Positions 35,052 to 44,526 of a DNA stretch of 64,000 nt are shown piece by piece (position 1 is the stretch's first letter; each line of letters starts with the position of its first letter). The notes under the pieces were generated by a model. It ran no database searches. It worked only from the letters and a program-made list of their open reading frames with translations, and was not told the origin of the DNA. Made by a program: the position numbers and the translations under genes. The stretch is from Alphaproteobacteria bacterium (GTDB lineage Bacteria > Pseudomonadota > Alphaproteobacteria > Micavibrionales > Micavibrionaceae). The stretch is from contig JAUHWR010000001.1 of the NCBI GenBank assembly GCA_030427385.1, positions 1,480,042 through 1,544,041 of the forward strand. Direction: 5' to 3'.

Positions 35052-35786
35052 ATGTCATCTCTCAATTATAAAAAATTACCGCGCCTTTATATTAAAAACG
35101 CATTATTCATTGATGGGGTGATTTCCCTGAATAGCGATCAAGCCCATTATCTTCGCAATGTGCTACGTAAAAATGAAGGCGATCAACTTCGTATTTTTAA
35201 TGGATGCGATGGGGAATGGCTTGCAAGCCTCACAAATTTATCAAAAAAATCTGCCGATATCACCTGTCTTGAATGCTTACGGAAACAACCGACGGGCTCA
35301 CTTAAAATCCATTTATTATTTGCACCGATTAAAAAAAACCGGATGGACTTCTTAGTTGAAAAAGCCGTTGAGCTGGGCGTAACGCATTTGCACCCCATTT
35401 TGAGCGAGCATACCGAAGTCCGCAAAATTAATTGTGAGCGTTTGGAAGCCCAAATTCGGGAAGCCTCTGAACAATCGGAACGATTAAGCATTCCCGCACT
35501 CGCGCCGCTGCAAAATTTAACTGATAAACTTGCGAATTGGTCGGAAACTGAAAATCTTCTTGCCGCCATTGAGCGCATGGATAAGGCGCAACCTCTAAAA
35601 GATATAAAATTATCATCCGCGGCGGCGTTTTTAATTGGACCGGAGGGCGGCTTTTCAGAACATGAAATCTCATTCATACAAAAACAGCCCCACATCACGC
35701 CGATCTCCCTCGGCTCTTATATATTACGTTCTGAAACCGCTGCTTTAAAGGTTTTATCTGTTATTTCGGAAGAACTTGGCGTATAA
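35052..35786 (+). CDS. rsmE: 16S rRNA m3U1498 methyltransferase RsmE
   Basis: A SPOUT-class enzyme that methylates U1498 of 16S rRNA. The 244-residue form starts at ATG 35052, two bases after the transporter stop; an earlier in-frame start is inside the transporter gene. The PUA-like N domain contains HYLRNVLRKNEGDQLRIFNG; the catalytic domain carries KNRMDFLVEKAVELGVTHLHP, LIGPEGGFSEHEI and SLGSYILRSETAALKVLS, the knot motif. The downstream gene begins six bases after the stop. Confidence 0.93.
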   Translation: MSSLNYKKLPRLYIKNALFIDGVISLNSDQAHYLRNVLRKNEGDQLRIFNGCDGEWLASLTNLSKKSADITCLECLRKQPTGSLKIHLLFAPIKKNRMDFLVEKAVELGVTHLHPILSEHTEVRKINCERLEAQIREASEQSERLSIPALAPLQNLTDKLANWSETENLLAAIERMDKAQPLKDIKLSSAAAFLIGPEGGFSEHEISFIQKQPHITPISLGSYILRSETAALKVLSVISEELGV

Positions 35787-35792
35787 AAAAAT

Positions 35793-36539
35793 ATGTTTAC
35801 CTTATTGAATCCACACTCTGAATGCCCTGTCATTCTGCTTTGCGAACATGCTGAAAATAACATTCCGGCAGAATTCGGTGATTTGGGATTATCGGATATA
35901 AGCGTGCTTGGCGGACATCACGGCTTTGATCCGCCAATGAAAAAAATCACAGAAATATTGGCACATAAAATAAATGCAAGCGCCATTCTGGGTAGAAATT
36001 CACGTCTTGTGATCGATTTAAATCGAAAACTGGAGGATAATGACCTAATTCCCGAACATTATTTTGGTTATAACATTCCGGCTAATTATGCGCTTGATGA
36101 TATTGACCGCGCCGCACGGATTGCTTGCTATTATGCGCCTTTTCACGCACAAGTTACATTTCAAATTAACCGCCTTCAAAAAATGGGAAAAACACCCCTG
36201 ATTTTTTCCCTGCATTCCTTTACCGAAAACCCCGGCGAAGCCCATCCTGCGCGCCCTTGGGATATTGGGCTGTTATATAATGAAAATCATGAGGTTGCAG
36301 ATTTTTTTGATGCTTTTATTTCAAAACATCACCCCAAATTTAAAATTGGGCATAATGAACCCTATTCTTTGAAAACCCTAAAAACGACCAGCGTTATCAC
36401 ACATGGCGAAGAGAAAAATCTTCCCTATCTCATGATCGAGCTTAAAAATGAAGTCTTTGATCGCGGCGAGCAAACGCACGAGGAATGGGCCGATATTTTT
36501 GCAAATATCCTAACGCGTTTTATACACGAAGAGGCATAA
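35793..36539 (+). CDS. N-formylglutamate amidohydrolase family protein
   Basis: A zinc hydrolase of the FGase family (HutG2-like), 248 residues. Family motifs include VILLCEHAENNIP, LGGHHGFDPP, NSRLVIDLNR and PLIFSLHSFTEN. The product may hydrolyse N-formylglutamate in histidine breakdown or a similar N-acyl amino acid; no hut genes are nearby. It starts six bases after rsmE. Its 3' end overlaps the convergent dnaN gene by 20 bases. Confidence 0.88.
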   Translation: MFTLLNPHSECPVILLCEHAENNIPAEFGDLGLSDISVLGGHHGFDPPMKKITEILAHKINASAILGRNSRLVIDLNRKLEDNDLIPEHYFGYNIPANYALDDIDRAARIACYYAPFHAQVTFQINRLQKMGKTPLIFSLHSFTENPGEAHPARPWDIGLLYNENHEVADFFDAFISKHHPKFKIGHNEPYSLKTLKTTSVITHGEEKNLPYLMIELKNEVFDRGEQTHEEWADIFANILTRFIHEEA

Positions 36540-37635
36540 GCACATATAGCGCGGATGGGTCGCTATTATCTTGAATGATCGTTGGTGATGCGGAATCCGC
36601 CAACGTCATACGGCATCCGTCCCCTTCAATTTGTGATGTGATATCAAGAAGGTAACGGGCATTAAACCCGATCTCCATATTCGCATCGCTGGCAATTTCA
36701 ACTTCTTCGGTTGCGCTGCCTGCTTCCGGGGTTGAGGCGGATAACGTCATAACTTTGCCATTCATCGCAATTTTCACCGCGCGCGTTTTACCGTCTGAAA
36801 TCGTAGAGACACGGTCAATTGCGGATGTAAATGCCTTGGCATCAAGCTCAACAATTTTATCATTCCCCTTTGGAATAACACGATCATAATCGGGAAACGT
36901 GCCGTCGATTAACTTGGATGTCATCACGATATGATCGAACGTAAAACGAATTTTACTCTCAGAAATATTAATCTTGATGGTATCTGCGGCTTCTTCGACT
37001 AATTTACGGATTTCCAATATGGCTTTACGCGGAATAATAATTCCCGGAATGCCTTCTGCACCTGTTGGGCACGGCATTTCATAACGGGATAATCTGTGGC
37101 CATCAGTTGCCACGGCGCGTAAAAGATGCACCCCCTCATTTTCAAAGGCATGTAAATAAATACCATTTAAATAATAACGGGTTTCTTCAGTGCTCATCGC
37201 AAATTTTGTACGATCAATAAGCCCACGCAAATCTGAAGAAGATATAGAAAATTCAGACGGTAATTCACCTGCGCCAATTTCCGGAAAATCGGCGATCGGC
37301 AAACAGCTTAATTTAAAATTGGAACGTCCTGCTTTAACGCTCATTGAATGACCATCAGGATCCAGAATAAAACTAACCGAAGATCCGTCGGGCAATTTAC
37401 GAACAATGTCATGTAACATATGCGCCGGAACGGTTGTGGCGCCGGGCTGATCGATTTGCGCGGCAACCGCCTCATTAATCTCAAGATCCATATCCGTTGC
37501 GGCCAAGGCTAATACGCCGTCTTCAGCTTTCATTAATACATTGGAAAGGATCGGAACCGTGTTCCTCTTCTCTACAACCCCTTGAACATGGTTCACAGCT
37601 CTTAATAGAGCCGCGCGATCTATGCTAAATTTCAT
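36520..37635 (-). CDS. dnaN: DNA polymerase III sliding clamp (beta subunit)
   Basis: The processivity clamp of DNA polymerase III, 371 residues. Recognised by KFSIDRAALLRAVNHVQGVVEKRNTVPILSNVL at the N terminus (split here: KFSIDRAALLRAVNHVQG), LPIADFPEI and the C-terminal YVLMPLRV, the conserved end of the third domain. It lies downstream of dnaA on the minus strand with 103 bases between them. recF is not next to it but 20 kb away, unlike the classical dnaA-dnaN-recF order. Confidence 0.97.
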   Translation of the reverse strand: MKFSIDRAALLRAVNHVQGVVEKRNTVPILSNVLMKAEDGVLALAATDMDLEINEAVAAQIDQPGATTVPAHMLHDIVRKLPDGSSVSFILDPDGHSMSVKAGRSNFKLSCLPIADFPEIGAGELPSEFSISSSDLRGLIDRTKFAMSTEETRYYLNGIYLHAFENEGVHLLRAVATDGHRLSRYEMPCPTGAEGIPGIIIPRKAILEIRKLVEEAADTIKINISESKIRFTFDHIVMTSKLIDGTFPDYDRVIPKGNDKIVELDAKAFTSAIDRVSTISDGKTRAVKIAMNGKVMTLSASTPEAGSATEEVEIASDANMEIGFNARYLLDITSQIEGDGCRMTLADSASPTIIQDNSDPSALYVLMPLRV

Positions 37636-37738
37636 ACCCTAATCCTACTCTCGAATCGTTTTCTATCATGGAATTAAGAGACTATAGCATAGATACACAG
37701 CCGAACAAGCGGGTTTTAGCCACTTATTAACAGGTGCC

Positions 37739-39193
37739 TTATCCTTTTAGGCTTCTCTGGATAACATCAACGTCCTGCGCGATCGTATCATCCAGATTCA
37801 TCAGCTCTTCAATCTTTTTTACTGCATGCATCACCGTGGTGTGATCACGGCCGCCAAACTTACGTCCAATCTCAGGCAAGGAGCGCTGCGTCAATTGTTT
37901 TGCCAAATACATCGCGATTTGACGTGGTCTGGCAACGGCGCGTGCCCGGCGTGCAGAATGCATATCATCCATTTTTAATGAATAATGTTGAATCACTTTT
38001 TTCTGAATTTCATCGATTGTAATCCGGCGATCATGAGAACGTAGCAAATCATGCAACACATTTTGCGCCGTCTCTAACGTTACATCATGTCCGCACACAT
38101 CCGCATGCGCAACCAAACGTGTCAAAGCGCCCTCTAGCTCGCGAATATTCGATGTAATTTTAAGCGCCAGAAATTCCAAAACACTTTGCGGCACATTGGC
38201 ATCCATAAGGCTGCGCTTACGCTCCAAAATACCAAGGCGAAGCTCATATGTTGATGGCTGAATATCAGCAACCAAGCCCCATGCCAAACGGGAACGCAGA
38301 CGCTCTTCTAATCCGGCCATATCTGACGGGGCGCGATCTGCTGAAATAATAATCTGTTTATTATTATCAATCAGAGCATTAAACGTATGGAAAAATTCTT
38401 CCTGCGTGGATTCTTTGCCCGCAATGAACTGGATATCATCCATCATCAAAACGTCAACAGAGCGGAAAAATTCTTTAAAACGCATGGTATCTTGCGCGCG
38501 CAATGCTTTGACAAACTGATACATAAATTTTTCTGCTGATAGATACAGCACGATTTTACTTGGATCGCGGCGGCGAATTTCCCAGGCAATCGCATGCATC
38601 AAATGGGTTTTACCAAGACCAACGCCGCCATATATATAAAGCGGGTTGAACGGCACGCTTATGCTTTCCGCAACGCGTTTTGCGGCGGAACATGCCAGCG
38701 CATTTGGCTCCCCAATGACAAAACTGTCAAACGTAAAGCGCGGATCAAGTGGAGAGAAAAATTCGTTAAACGGCCCTTCCTCTAAGTCTTTGGCGCGAAA
38801 CGTAGAGGTAGATTCCTTGTGCTCTTCATCAATTACATTAACAACATCCGTTGCGGTAAAGCCCGATTGCGCCACGACAAATTCAATGCGCTGCAGATCG
38901 GCTTGTTCCTTGCGGCACATTTCTAAAATACGCAATGCATAATTATTTTGTATCCAATCACGAATAAAACGCGTCGGCACCGAGACTTCTAAGGTATTGT
39001 GATAATAAGCCTGTAATTGTAATGGTTTCAACCAACTGCGAAACACAGCTTCGCCAAATTCCTGGCGCATATCTTTATGAACACGGTCCCAAAGATCTTG
39101 AACTTCGCCTGTCGGAGCATAAGAATTGACACTCATATCAACATTCTTTTCATTTTCTCCAATGACTGTCAAAATTCTATCGGGTTGTTTCAT
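37739..39193 (-). CDS. dnaA: Chromosomal replication initiator DnaA
   Basis: The AAA+ initiator that opens oriC. Domain I is near the N terminus (LWDRVHKDMRQEFGEAVFRSW), the AAA+ core has Walker A GGVGLGKT and Walker B DVLMMDDIQF, and domain IV carries the DnaA-box-binding GGRDHTTVMHAVKKIEEL. The ATG at 39193 is chosen because GGAG stands nine bases upstream; an in-frame ATG at 39208 would add five residues. A long structured leader precedes it. Confidence 0.96.
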   Translation of the reverse strand: MKQPDRILTVIGENEKNVDMSVNSYAPTGEVQDLWDRVHKDMRQEFGEAVFRSWLKPLQLQAYYHNTLEVSVPTRFIRDWIQNNYALRILEMCRKEQADLQRIEFVVAQSGFTATDVVNVIDEEHKESTSTFRAKDLEEGPFNEFFSPLDPRFTFDSFVIGEPNALACSAAKRVAESISVPFNPLYIYGGVGLGKTHLMHAIAWEIRRRDPSKIVLYLSAEKFMYQFVKALRAQDTMRFKEFFRSVDVLMMDDIQFIAGKESTQEEFFHTFNALIDNNKQIIISADRAPSDMAGLEERLRSRLAWGLVADIQPSTYELRLGILERKRSLMDANVPQSVLEFLALKITSNIRELEGALTRLVAHADVCGHDVTLETAQNVLHDLLRSHDRRITIDEIQKKVIQHYSLKMDDMHSARRARAVARPRQIAMYLAKQLTQRSLPEIGRKFGGRDHTTVMHAVKKIEELMNLDDTIAQDVDVIQRSLKG

Positions 39194-39514
39194 ACTTAGT
39201 GACTCCATATTTTAAATCTTTTTCTGTTCGACAACCCTGTAACGACCACGCAAGTTCGCTTTGCGAGAGTTTGCCTCTCGCTTATATTATTTTAATCTCT
39301 CGTTTTATTAGGGCGTTTCCCCCGTCCCTATTTATACGAAGTCATTCGTATAATTCTTGAAGAAATCAAAAACCAACGATGGTTTCTGCTCAAGAACAGC
39401 CCTTATTTATGTGCTGATAAAATCAGGTTACAACACGAGAGGAGGTAAGAGCAATAAGAAAAAAACGAGAACATTTAAAAAAGAAACAATCGTTCTTATA
39501 ACAAATACAGGCAC
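39194..39514 (-). promoter_or_regulatory. dnaA leader region with three inverted repeats
   Basis: This gap holds no gene. It contains GCGAGAG/CTCTCGC (39263-39281), an overlapping smaller CGCAA/TTGCG pair at 39249-39265 that would be mutually exclusive with it, and a perfect TTATACGAA-GTCA-TTCGTATAA palindrome at 39332-39353. A weak promoter (TTGTAA-N18-TAAATA) can be read further upstream. No consensus DnaA boxes were seen here. Confidence 0.4.
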
Positions 39515-39549
39515 GAAAAATGAGCCATATAAACATTTATATAGCTCAT
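39515..39549 (-). terminator. Rho-independent terminator of rpsT
   Basis: On the minus strand an ATGAGC...GCTCAT stem with a single interior mismatch is followed by TTTTT. It starts 23 bases after the rpsT stop. Confidence 0.78.
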
Positions 39550-39571
39550 AACACCGAAATTATAAGAAATA

Positions 39572-39844
39572 TTATCCCGAAACTTTTAGTTTTTGGATGC
39601 GAGAAGATAAACGTGAAATCTTCCGTGACACAGTATTTTTATGATAAATACCCTTCGCAACGCCGCGCATCATTTCAGGTTGCGCATCTTTCAAAGCTGC
39701 TTGCGCATTCTCAGCATTGCCTTCTAACAAGGCCAATTCTACTTTTTTGATAAAAGTACGGATACGACCACGACGTGCGCCATTGATATCTTCACGTCTG
39801 TCATTACGACGAATTCTTTTCTTTGATGAGGCGTGGTTAGCCAT
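39572..39844 (-). CDS. rpsT: 30S ribosomal protein S20
   Basis: A small-subunit protein of 90 residues, first binding to 16S rRNA. It begins [17 protein letters not shown] and contains the typical helical [17 protein letters not shown] and [18 protein letters not shown] segments. The upstream promoter at 39892-39921 and the downstream hairpin make it a single-gene unit. An AGGAG ribosome-binding site lies nine bases before the ATG. Confidence 0.97.
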   Translation of the reverse strand: MANHASSKKRIRRNDRREDINGARRGRIRTFIKKVELALLEGNAENAQAALKDAQPEMMRGVAKGIYHKNTVSRKISRLSSRIQKLKVSG

Positions 39845-39891
39845 GTCTGTAACTCCTAATTTTTATCTCGTCTCTTTCCCAGAGACTTGCT

Positions 39892-39921
39892 GTTATAGCG
39901 ACATCTTAAGGCCATTGTCAA
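39892..39921 (-). promoter_or_regulatory. Sigma-70 promoter of rpsT
   Basis: On the minus strand a perfect TTGACA is followed after 18 bases by TATAAC, about 47 bases before the ATG. It partly abuts the candidate DnaA-box cluster at 39926-39997. Confidence 0.65.
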
Positions 39922-39925
39922 GAAA

Positions 39926-39997
39926 AGATCCACAGATATTTAAACTTTTTAAAGGGAGCATTTCCAAGACAATGTGCGGATAATAATCCTATTCACA
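39926..39997. other. Three DnaA-box-like 9-mers in the rpsT-mutM gap
   Basis: Within 72 bases: AGATCCACA (39926, two mismatches to TTATCCACA), TTATCCGCA on the minus strand (39975-39983, one mismatch) and CTATTCACA (39989, one mismatch to TTATTCACA). The surrounding 277-base gap is AT-rich and has no gene. This could be an origin element or chance. Confidence 0.3.
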
Positions 39998-40121
39998 ATC
40001 CCCATTTATAAAAATACCATCCAAGCATCTATTTTCTCAATTAAATTACCTCATGCGCATATAAGCGTGACATTCTTTATTGGTGCATTTATCAAAATTA
40101 ACGCCGCCTAGGTTGTATCAA

Positions 40122-40955
40122 TTATTTTTGGCAATGCGGACAATAAAACGTCGAGCGCCCCGCCTGCACAATTCGATGAATTGTTTGCTCACACCCCCAC
40201 GTCATACAATCCTGCCCCGCGCGCCCATAGACATTTAACGTTTGCTGAAAATATCCAAAGTCCCCATCCGGTAGGCGATGATCGCGCAACGTGCTCCCCC
40301 CTGCGGCAATTGCCTGCATTAAGACAATTTTGATTTGCTTTACAAATTCTTCCAGCTTGGCCTTAGAGACTTTCTGTGCTGACATGATCGGGGATATCCC
40401 TGCACGATACAACGCCTCACAGGCATAAATATTACCAACCCCCACCACCAGCCTCTGATCCATAATGGCAACCTTAATTGCAGACGATTTGTTTTTTAAT
40501 TTTTCTCGCAGATAACCGGCATTAAAATCGTCCAATAACGGCTCCGGCCCCAAATGGCAGAAAGATTTATGAACAAGAAAATCCGTCTCCGCGACATCAA
40601 AAACCATTCCGAACCGCCGCGCATCATTCAAAATAATCCGATGCCCATCCGCCAAACCTAATTCAAAATGATCATGCTTTTCTGGGGGCGCATTTGACCC
40701 CGGCGCTAAAATTCTAATCCGCCCCGACATTCCCAAATGAATGACAAGAATATTATTCTCACTTAAATATATCAGAATATACTTTGCGCGCCGTTCCAGC
40801 TTTTTAATTTTGGCATGTTGTATACGCCCCGCCAGCCTATCGGGAAACGGAAATCGCAACCCCTTCTCGCCGCAATAGACTGATGCAATAACCTGCCCCT
40901 CCATCACAGGCGCAAGACCACGCATCACAGTTTCAACTTCGGGGAGTTCCGGCAT
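40122..40955 (-). CDS. mutM: Formamidopyrimidine-DNA glycosylase MutM
   Basis: A base-excision glycosylase/AP lyase for oxidised purines. The N terminus PELPEVETVMRGL includes the catalytic Pro2 and Glu3. The H2TH region contains VGVGNIYACEALYRAGISP, and the C-terminal zinc finger has four cysteines (CMTWGCEQ and FYCPHC). At 277 residues it is of normal length. It lies between rpsT and groEL, on the same strand, with a terminator before it. Confidence 0.95.
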   Translation of the reverse strand: MPELPEVETVMRGLAPVMEGQVIASVYCGEKGLRFPFPDRLAGRIQHAKIKKLERRAKYILIYLSENNILVIHLGMSGRIRILAPGSNAPPEKHDHFELGLADGHRIILNDARRFGMVFDVAETDFLVHKSFCHLGPEPLLDDFNAGYLREKLKNKSSAIKVAIMDQRLVVGVGNIYACEALYRAGISPIMSAQKVSKAKLEEFVKQIKIVLMQAIAAGGSTLRDHRLPDGDFGYFQQTLNVYGRAGQDCMTWGCEQTIHRIVQAGRSTFYCPHCQK

Positions 40956-40970
40956 ATATCATATATAAGA

Positions 40971-40999
40971 AAAAAGCCGCTGAGATCCAGCGGCTTTTT
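40971..40999 (-). terminator. Rho-independent terminator of groESL
   Basis: The 12-base arms AAAAAGCCGCTG / CAGCGGCTTTTT with a 5-base loop are followed on the minus strand by TTTTTTC. It starts 31 bases after the groEL stop. Confidence 0.88.
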
Positions 41000-41029
41000 G
41001 TATTTTTTGTATATGGGGTATGAGTCGCC

Positions 41030-42697
41030 TTAGAAGCCCATGCCGCCCATTCCGCCCATGCCACCCATTGGGTCCATGCCTGCGCCCATGCCGCCCATAT
41101 CATTGGCAGCTTCTTTTTTCGGTGCTTCGGCAATCATGGCCTCTGTTGTAATCAGTAAAGATGCCACAGATGACGCATCCTGTAGAGCGGTACGAACCAC
41201 TTTAGTTGGGTCAATAATTCCGGCTTTGGCCATATCGCAATATTCGTTGGTTTGTGCGTTAAAGCCAAAATTCTTGTCTTTTTGATCAAGAAGCTTACCA
41301 ACAACGACCGAGCCTTCAGACCCCGCATTTTCTGCAATCTGACGAACCGGTGCTTGCATCGCGGTTAAGACAACATTAATGCCAACCTGTTGGTCATTAT
41401 TGGCGCCTTTAAGGTCTTTTAATGCCTGTGATGCATAAAGAAGGGCAATACCGCCGCCTGGGACGATACCTTCTTCAACCGCAGCACGTGTCGCATGAAG
41501 CGCATCATCAACGCGGTCTTTCTTTTCTTTCACTTCAACCTCGGTTGCACCGCCAACACGAATAACTGCAACACCGCCTGACAATTTCGCCAAACGCTCT
41601 TGCAATTTCTCTTTATCGTAATCGGAAGATGTATCTTCGATCTGGTGCTTGATTTGACCGCAACGTGCTTCAATATTGGCTTTATCACCTGCGCCGTCGA
41701 TGATGGTTGTATCATCTTTGGTAATGCGGACTTTTTCTGCCGTTCCCAACATTTCCAGACCAACATTTTCCAACTTGATGCCCATATCTTCGGAAACAAG
41801 TTCAGAACCAGTCACGATGGCCATATCTTCCATCATTGCCTTACGACGATCACCAAAACCTGGGGCTTTTACGGCCGCAACTTTTAGACCACCGCGCAAT
41901 TTGTTCACAACCAATGTTGCCAATGCTTCGCCTTCAACATCTTCTGCAATGATCAATAGCGGACGACCGGATTGAACCACAGCTTCCAATACAGGTAGCA
42001 TCGCCTGTAGGTTTGAGAGTTTTTTCTCATGAAGAAGAATATATGGTTTTTCCAGTTCGCAAACCATTTTCTCTGGGTTTGTGACGAAATATGGCGATAG
42101 GTAACCACGGTCAAACTGCATCCCTTCAACGGTTTCAAGCGTTGTTTCCATGGATTTGTTTTCTTCCACAGTGATCACGCCTTCATTACCAACAGCTTTC
42201 ATAGCTTCCGCCATTTTGTCCGCGATATCTTCATCATAATTGGCTGAAACCAACGCAACATTACGGATCGCCGCATTATCTTTAACAGGTTTTGAAACCG
42301 CTTTGATTTCTTCAACCGCTTTGGCGACCGCAAGGTCTATTCCGCGTTTCAGATCCATCGGGTTCATACCCGCAGCAACCGCTTTTTGACCTTCACGAAT
42401 AATAGTGCGGGCAATCACAGCCGTTGTCGTTGTACCATCGCCGGAAATGTCATTTTGCTTGGAGCAGATGTCTTTGATCATCTGCGCGCCCATATTTTCG
42501 AATTTGTTCTCAAATTCCATTTCTTTGGCAACGGTCACGCCGTCTTTGGTAATGCGCGGCGCGCCGAATGATTTTTCAATCAGAACGTTACGACCTTTTG
42601 GACCTAGCGTTACAGCAATCGCTCTAACGGCTTCTTCGGCGCCCTTTGCCATCAACTGACGGGCAGAGTTACCATGTTTGATTTCTTTCGCACTCAT
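41030..42697 (-). CDS. groEL: Chaperonin GroEL
   Basis: The 60-kDa chaperonin of 555 residues. It begins [16 protein letters not shown], contains the ATP-binding GDGTTT motif and ends in the Gly/Met-repeat tail ([11 protein letters not shown]). It is downstream of groES, 71 bases apart on the minus strand. The Gly-Met tail is of normal length. A single chaperonin locus is visible in the window. Confidence 0.98.
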   Translation of the reverse strand: MSAKEIKHGNSARQLMAKGAEEAVRAIAVTLGPKGRNVLIEKSFGAPRITKDGVTVAKEMEFENKFENMGAQMIKDICSKQNDISGDGTTTTAVIARTIIREGQKAVAAGMNPMDLKRGIDLAVAKAVEEIKAVSKPVKDNAAIRNVALVSANYDEDIADKMAEAMKAVGNEGVITVEENKSMETTLETVEGMQFDRGYLSPYFVTNPEKMVCELEKPYILLHEKKLSNLQAMLPVLEAVVQSGRPLLIIAEDVEGEALATLVVNKLRGGLKVAAVKAPGFGDRRKAMMEDMAIVTGSELVSEDMGIKLENVGLEMLGTAEKVRITKDDTTIIDGAGDKANIEARCGQIKHQIEDTSSDYDKEKLQERLAKLSGGVAVIRVGGATEVEVKEKKDRVDDALHATRAAVEEGIVPGGGIALLYASQALKDLKGANNDQQVGINVVLTAMQAPVRQIAENAGSEGSVVVGKLLDQKDKNFGFNAQTNEYCDMAKAGIIDPTKVVRTALQDASSVASLLITTEAMIAEAPKKEAANDMGGMGAGMDPMGGMGGMGGMGF

Positions 42698-42768
42698 AGT
42701 GTATTCCTTTGTTTTATCTATATAAAATTAATATTATTCAGTTCGTTATTTTAAATGAACAGGGGGAC

Positions 42769-43065
42769 TTAAGCCGCCTTATCCAAAACGCCCATGATGT
42801 CGGATTCTTTCATCACCAGAACATCCTGACCATCAATTGTGATCTCTGTTCCGGACCATTTCGAAAACAAAATGCGATCTCCGACTTTAACAGCCAGTGG
42901 ACGGCTGTCACCGTTATCATTGATATAACCTGTCCCGATGGCGACAACTTCGCCCTCAGATGGCTTTTCTTTTGCTGAATCGGGAATGATAATTCCGCCG
43001 GCTGTTTTGGATTCTTCTTCAATGCGCTTTACAGCAACGCGGTCATGTAATGGATGAAACTTCAT
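42769..43065 (-). CDS. groES: Co-chaperonin GroES
   Basis: The 10-kDa lid of the chaperonin, 98 residues starting at [20 protein letters not shown], with the mobile-loop region ([20 protein letters not shown]) and the C-terminal roof. The chosen start has GGAG eight bases upstream; a longer frame to 43104 lacks support. The upstream promoter at 43185-43214 resembles heat-shock promoters. Confidence 0.96.
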   Translation of the reverse strand: MKFHPLHDRVAVKRIEEESKTAGGIIIPDSAKEKPSEGEVVAIGTGYINDNGDSRPLAVKVGDRILFSKWSGTEITIDGQDVLVMKESDIMGVLDKAA

Positions 43066-43184
43066 TGTCTCTACTCCTTCTTTCTTAGTTAAGGTTAAAA
43101 GCAAATCAAAAATCCCTTCTATGAAGCAGACTTTTTGATCCCTCCCCCAACGAAAGACTGTGCTTTCATTAAGCGAGTGATGTA

Positions 43185-43214
43185 GATATAGCGTAGGACT
43201 ATGGCGATTTCAAG
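43185..43214 (-). promoter_or_regulatory. Heat-shock-like promoter of groESL
   Basis: On the minus strand CTTGAAA is followed by TATATC, with 17 bases between TTGAAA and TATATC. Alphaproteobacterial RpoH promoters share the CTTGAAA -35 element; the spacing also suits sigma-70. No CIRCE element is present. Confidence 0.62.
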
Positions 43215-43326
43215 ATTTTTAAAAGAAAAATTTTTCTATTGACCCGCCACACAAAAAATACGAAGTCTCGGACAGACTTTTCTAAAAATCCATGTTCATT
43301 TATGTCCATTCGTGGTTAAAAAAAGC

Positions 43327-44526
43327 ATGGATATTGAAAAACTTCTTCAAAAAGATGTGCAGGAATTTATTCTTGAGCATAAGTCTGTGGATATAAAAGA
43401 ATTAGCACTTAAGAAGCTTCCTTTTGCTGAGGAGCTTCGCAACGATATTTTACAACAAATTAAATCTCGCCAAAAAGCGCTACTAAAGCTACCAAATTGG
43501 GCGACTCGGGATGAGATAATATTCCCTAATTCTGATCTTGTAGAGCAATCTTCATCGGATATAACGGCCCGATATAAAAGCAAAATTTATCCACAAAGTA
43601 CTTATCCCACAAATTTGTTCATTGACCTGACCGCAGGGCTGGGGAGTGATGCACTTGCCTTGTCAGAAGTATTCACTTCAGGTTATTGCATAGAGGCCGA
43701 TCCGGTACATGCCGCCTGTCTGGAATATAATCTCAAAATCTTAAGTGATAAAAATATAATGATTACAAATGGGTATGCCGAAGATTTAATTGATAAATTG
43801 CCCAGTGCCGATTTCATCTATATCGACCCGCAACGGCGCATTGATACAAAAAAGCGGGGCATTTATGATTTAAGCCAGACCCTACCGAACATATTGGAAT
43901 TATTACCAAAATTGCGGGATAAATCGCCCTGTATTATGGTCAAAACATCTCCTTTTTTAGATATCAGCGAGGCGATCAGACAATTAGGACAAGTCAATCA
44001 AGTTCACATCGTCGAGGCCGATGGGCAATGTAAGGAAGTTTTATACTTTATAGATGCCAAAGCGCCAAAAGATGCCCCCCTACTCACCGCCGCCATTTGT
44101 GAGAGCGGCCAAACGTATACCGCCCCTTTATCCCAAATGCAATATAATTTTGACACCTTCAGCGCGCCCCTCACCTATTTATATGAACCTGGCCCTGCTC
44201 TGATGAAATCAGGATTGCACCAATCCTATGCTTTAAAACACGATTTAAAAAAAATCGCGCCTATGACGCATTTATATACATCTGCGGAGGAAAAAAAGGA
44301 TTATATGGGCCGTACGTTCAAAGTGATCGAGACACTACCCGTCAAAAAGCAAGCATTACAGTCACATTTACCCGATATGAAAGCAAATATCACAACGCGT
44401 CACTTCCCCATGAAGCCTGAAGATCTGCGCAAAAAGCTGGGAGTTAAAGATGGCGGCGATAAAACGATATTCGGCGGAACCCTCCAGAACGGCGAAAAAG
44501 CACTTATCCTATGCGAAACTATTTAA
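43327..44526 (+). CDS. Class I SAM methyltransferase with THUMP-like C-terminal domain
   Basis: About 399 residues. An N-terminal helical part (~1-90) precedes a Rossmann-type methyltransferase core with LFIDLTAGLGSDALALSE (motif I) and the YIDPQRR motif. A C-terminal THUMP-like domain follows (~300-399). This architecture is best known from Bacteroidota-type RNA methyltransferase proteins. A GTG at 43312 would add five residues; no clear ribosome-binding site decides. The substrate is unknown. It overlaps the convergent YgjV gene by four bases. Confidence 0.78.
   Translation: MDIEKLLQKDVQEFILEHKSVDIKELALKKLPFAEELRNDILQQIKSRQKALLKLPNWATRDEIIFPNSDLVEQSSSDITARYKSKIYPQSTYPTNLFIDLTAGLGSDALALSEVFTSGYCIEADPVHAACLEYNLKILSDKNIMITNGYAEDLIDKLPSADFIYIDPQRRIDTKKRGIYDLSQTLPNILELLPKLRDKSPCIMVKTSPFLDISEAIRQLGQVNQVHIVEADGQCKEVLYFIDAKAPKDAPLLTAAICESGQTYTAPLSQMQYNFDTFSAPLTYLYEPGPALMKSGLHQSYALKHDLKKIAPMTHLYTSAEEKKDYMGRTFKVIETLPVKKQALQSHLPDMKANITTRHFPMKPEDLRKKLGVKDGGDKTIFGGTLQNGEKALILCETI

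Noticed and set aside
39357..39551. 64-residue plus-strand frame in the dnaA leader
   Set aside because: Lys/Asn-rich composition from AT-rich leader DNA, no ribosome-binding site, and it runs over the rpsT terminator.
43130..43220. CIRCE/HrcA operator upstream of groES
   Set aside because: The half sites TTAGCACTC and GAGTGCTAA are not present; only partial CACTC/GCAC similarity occurs.
43587..43595. Perfect DnaA box TTATCCACA
   Set aside because: It is single, inside the coding sequence of the methyltransferase, with no cluster around it.
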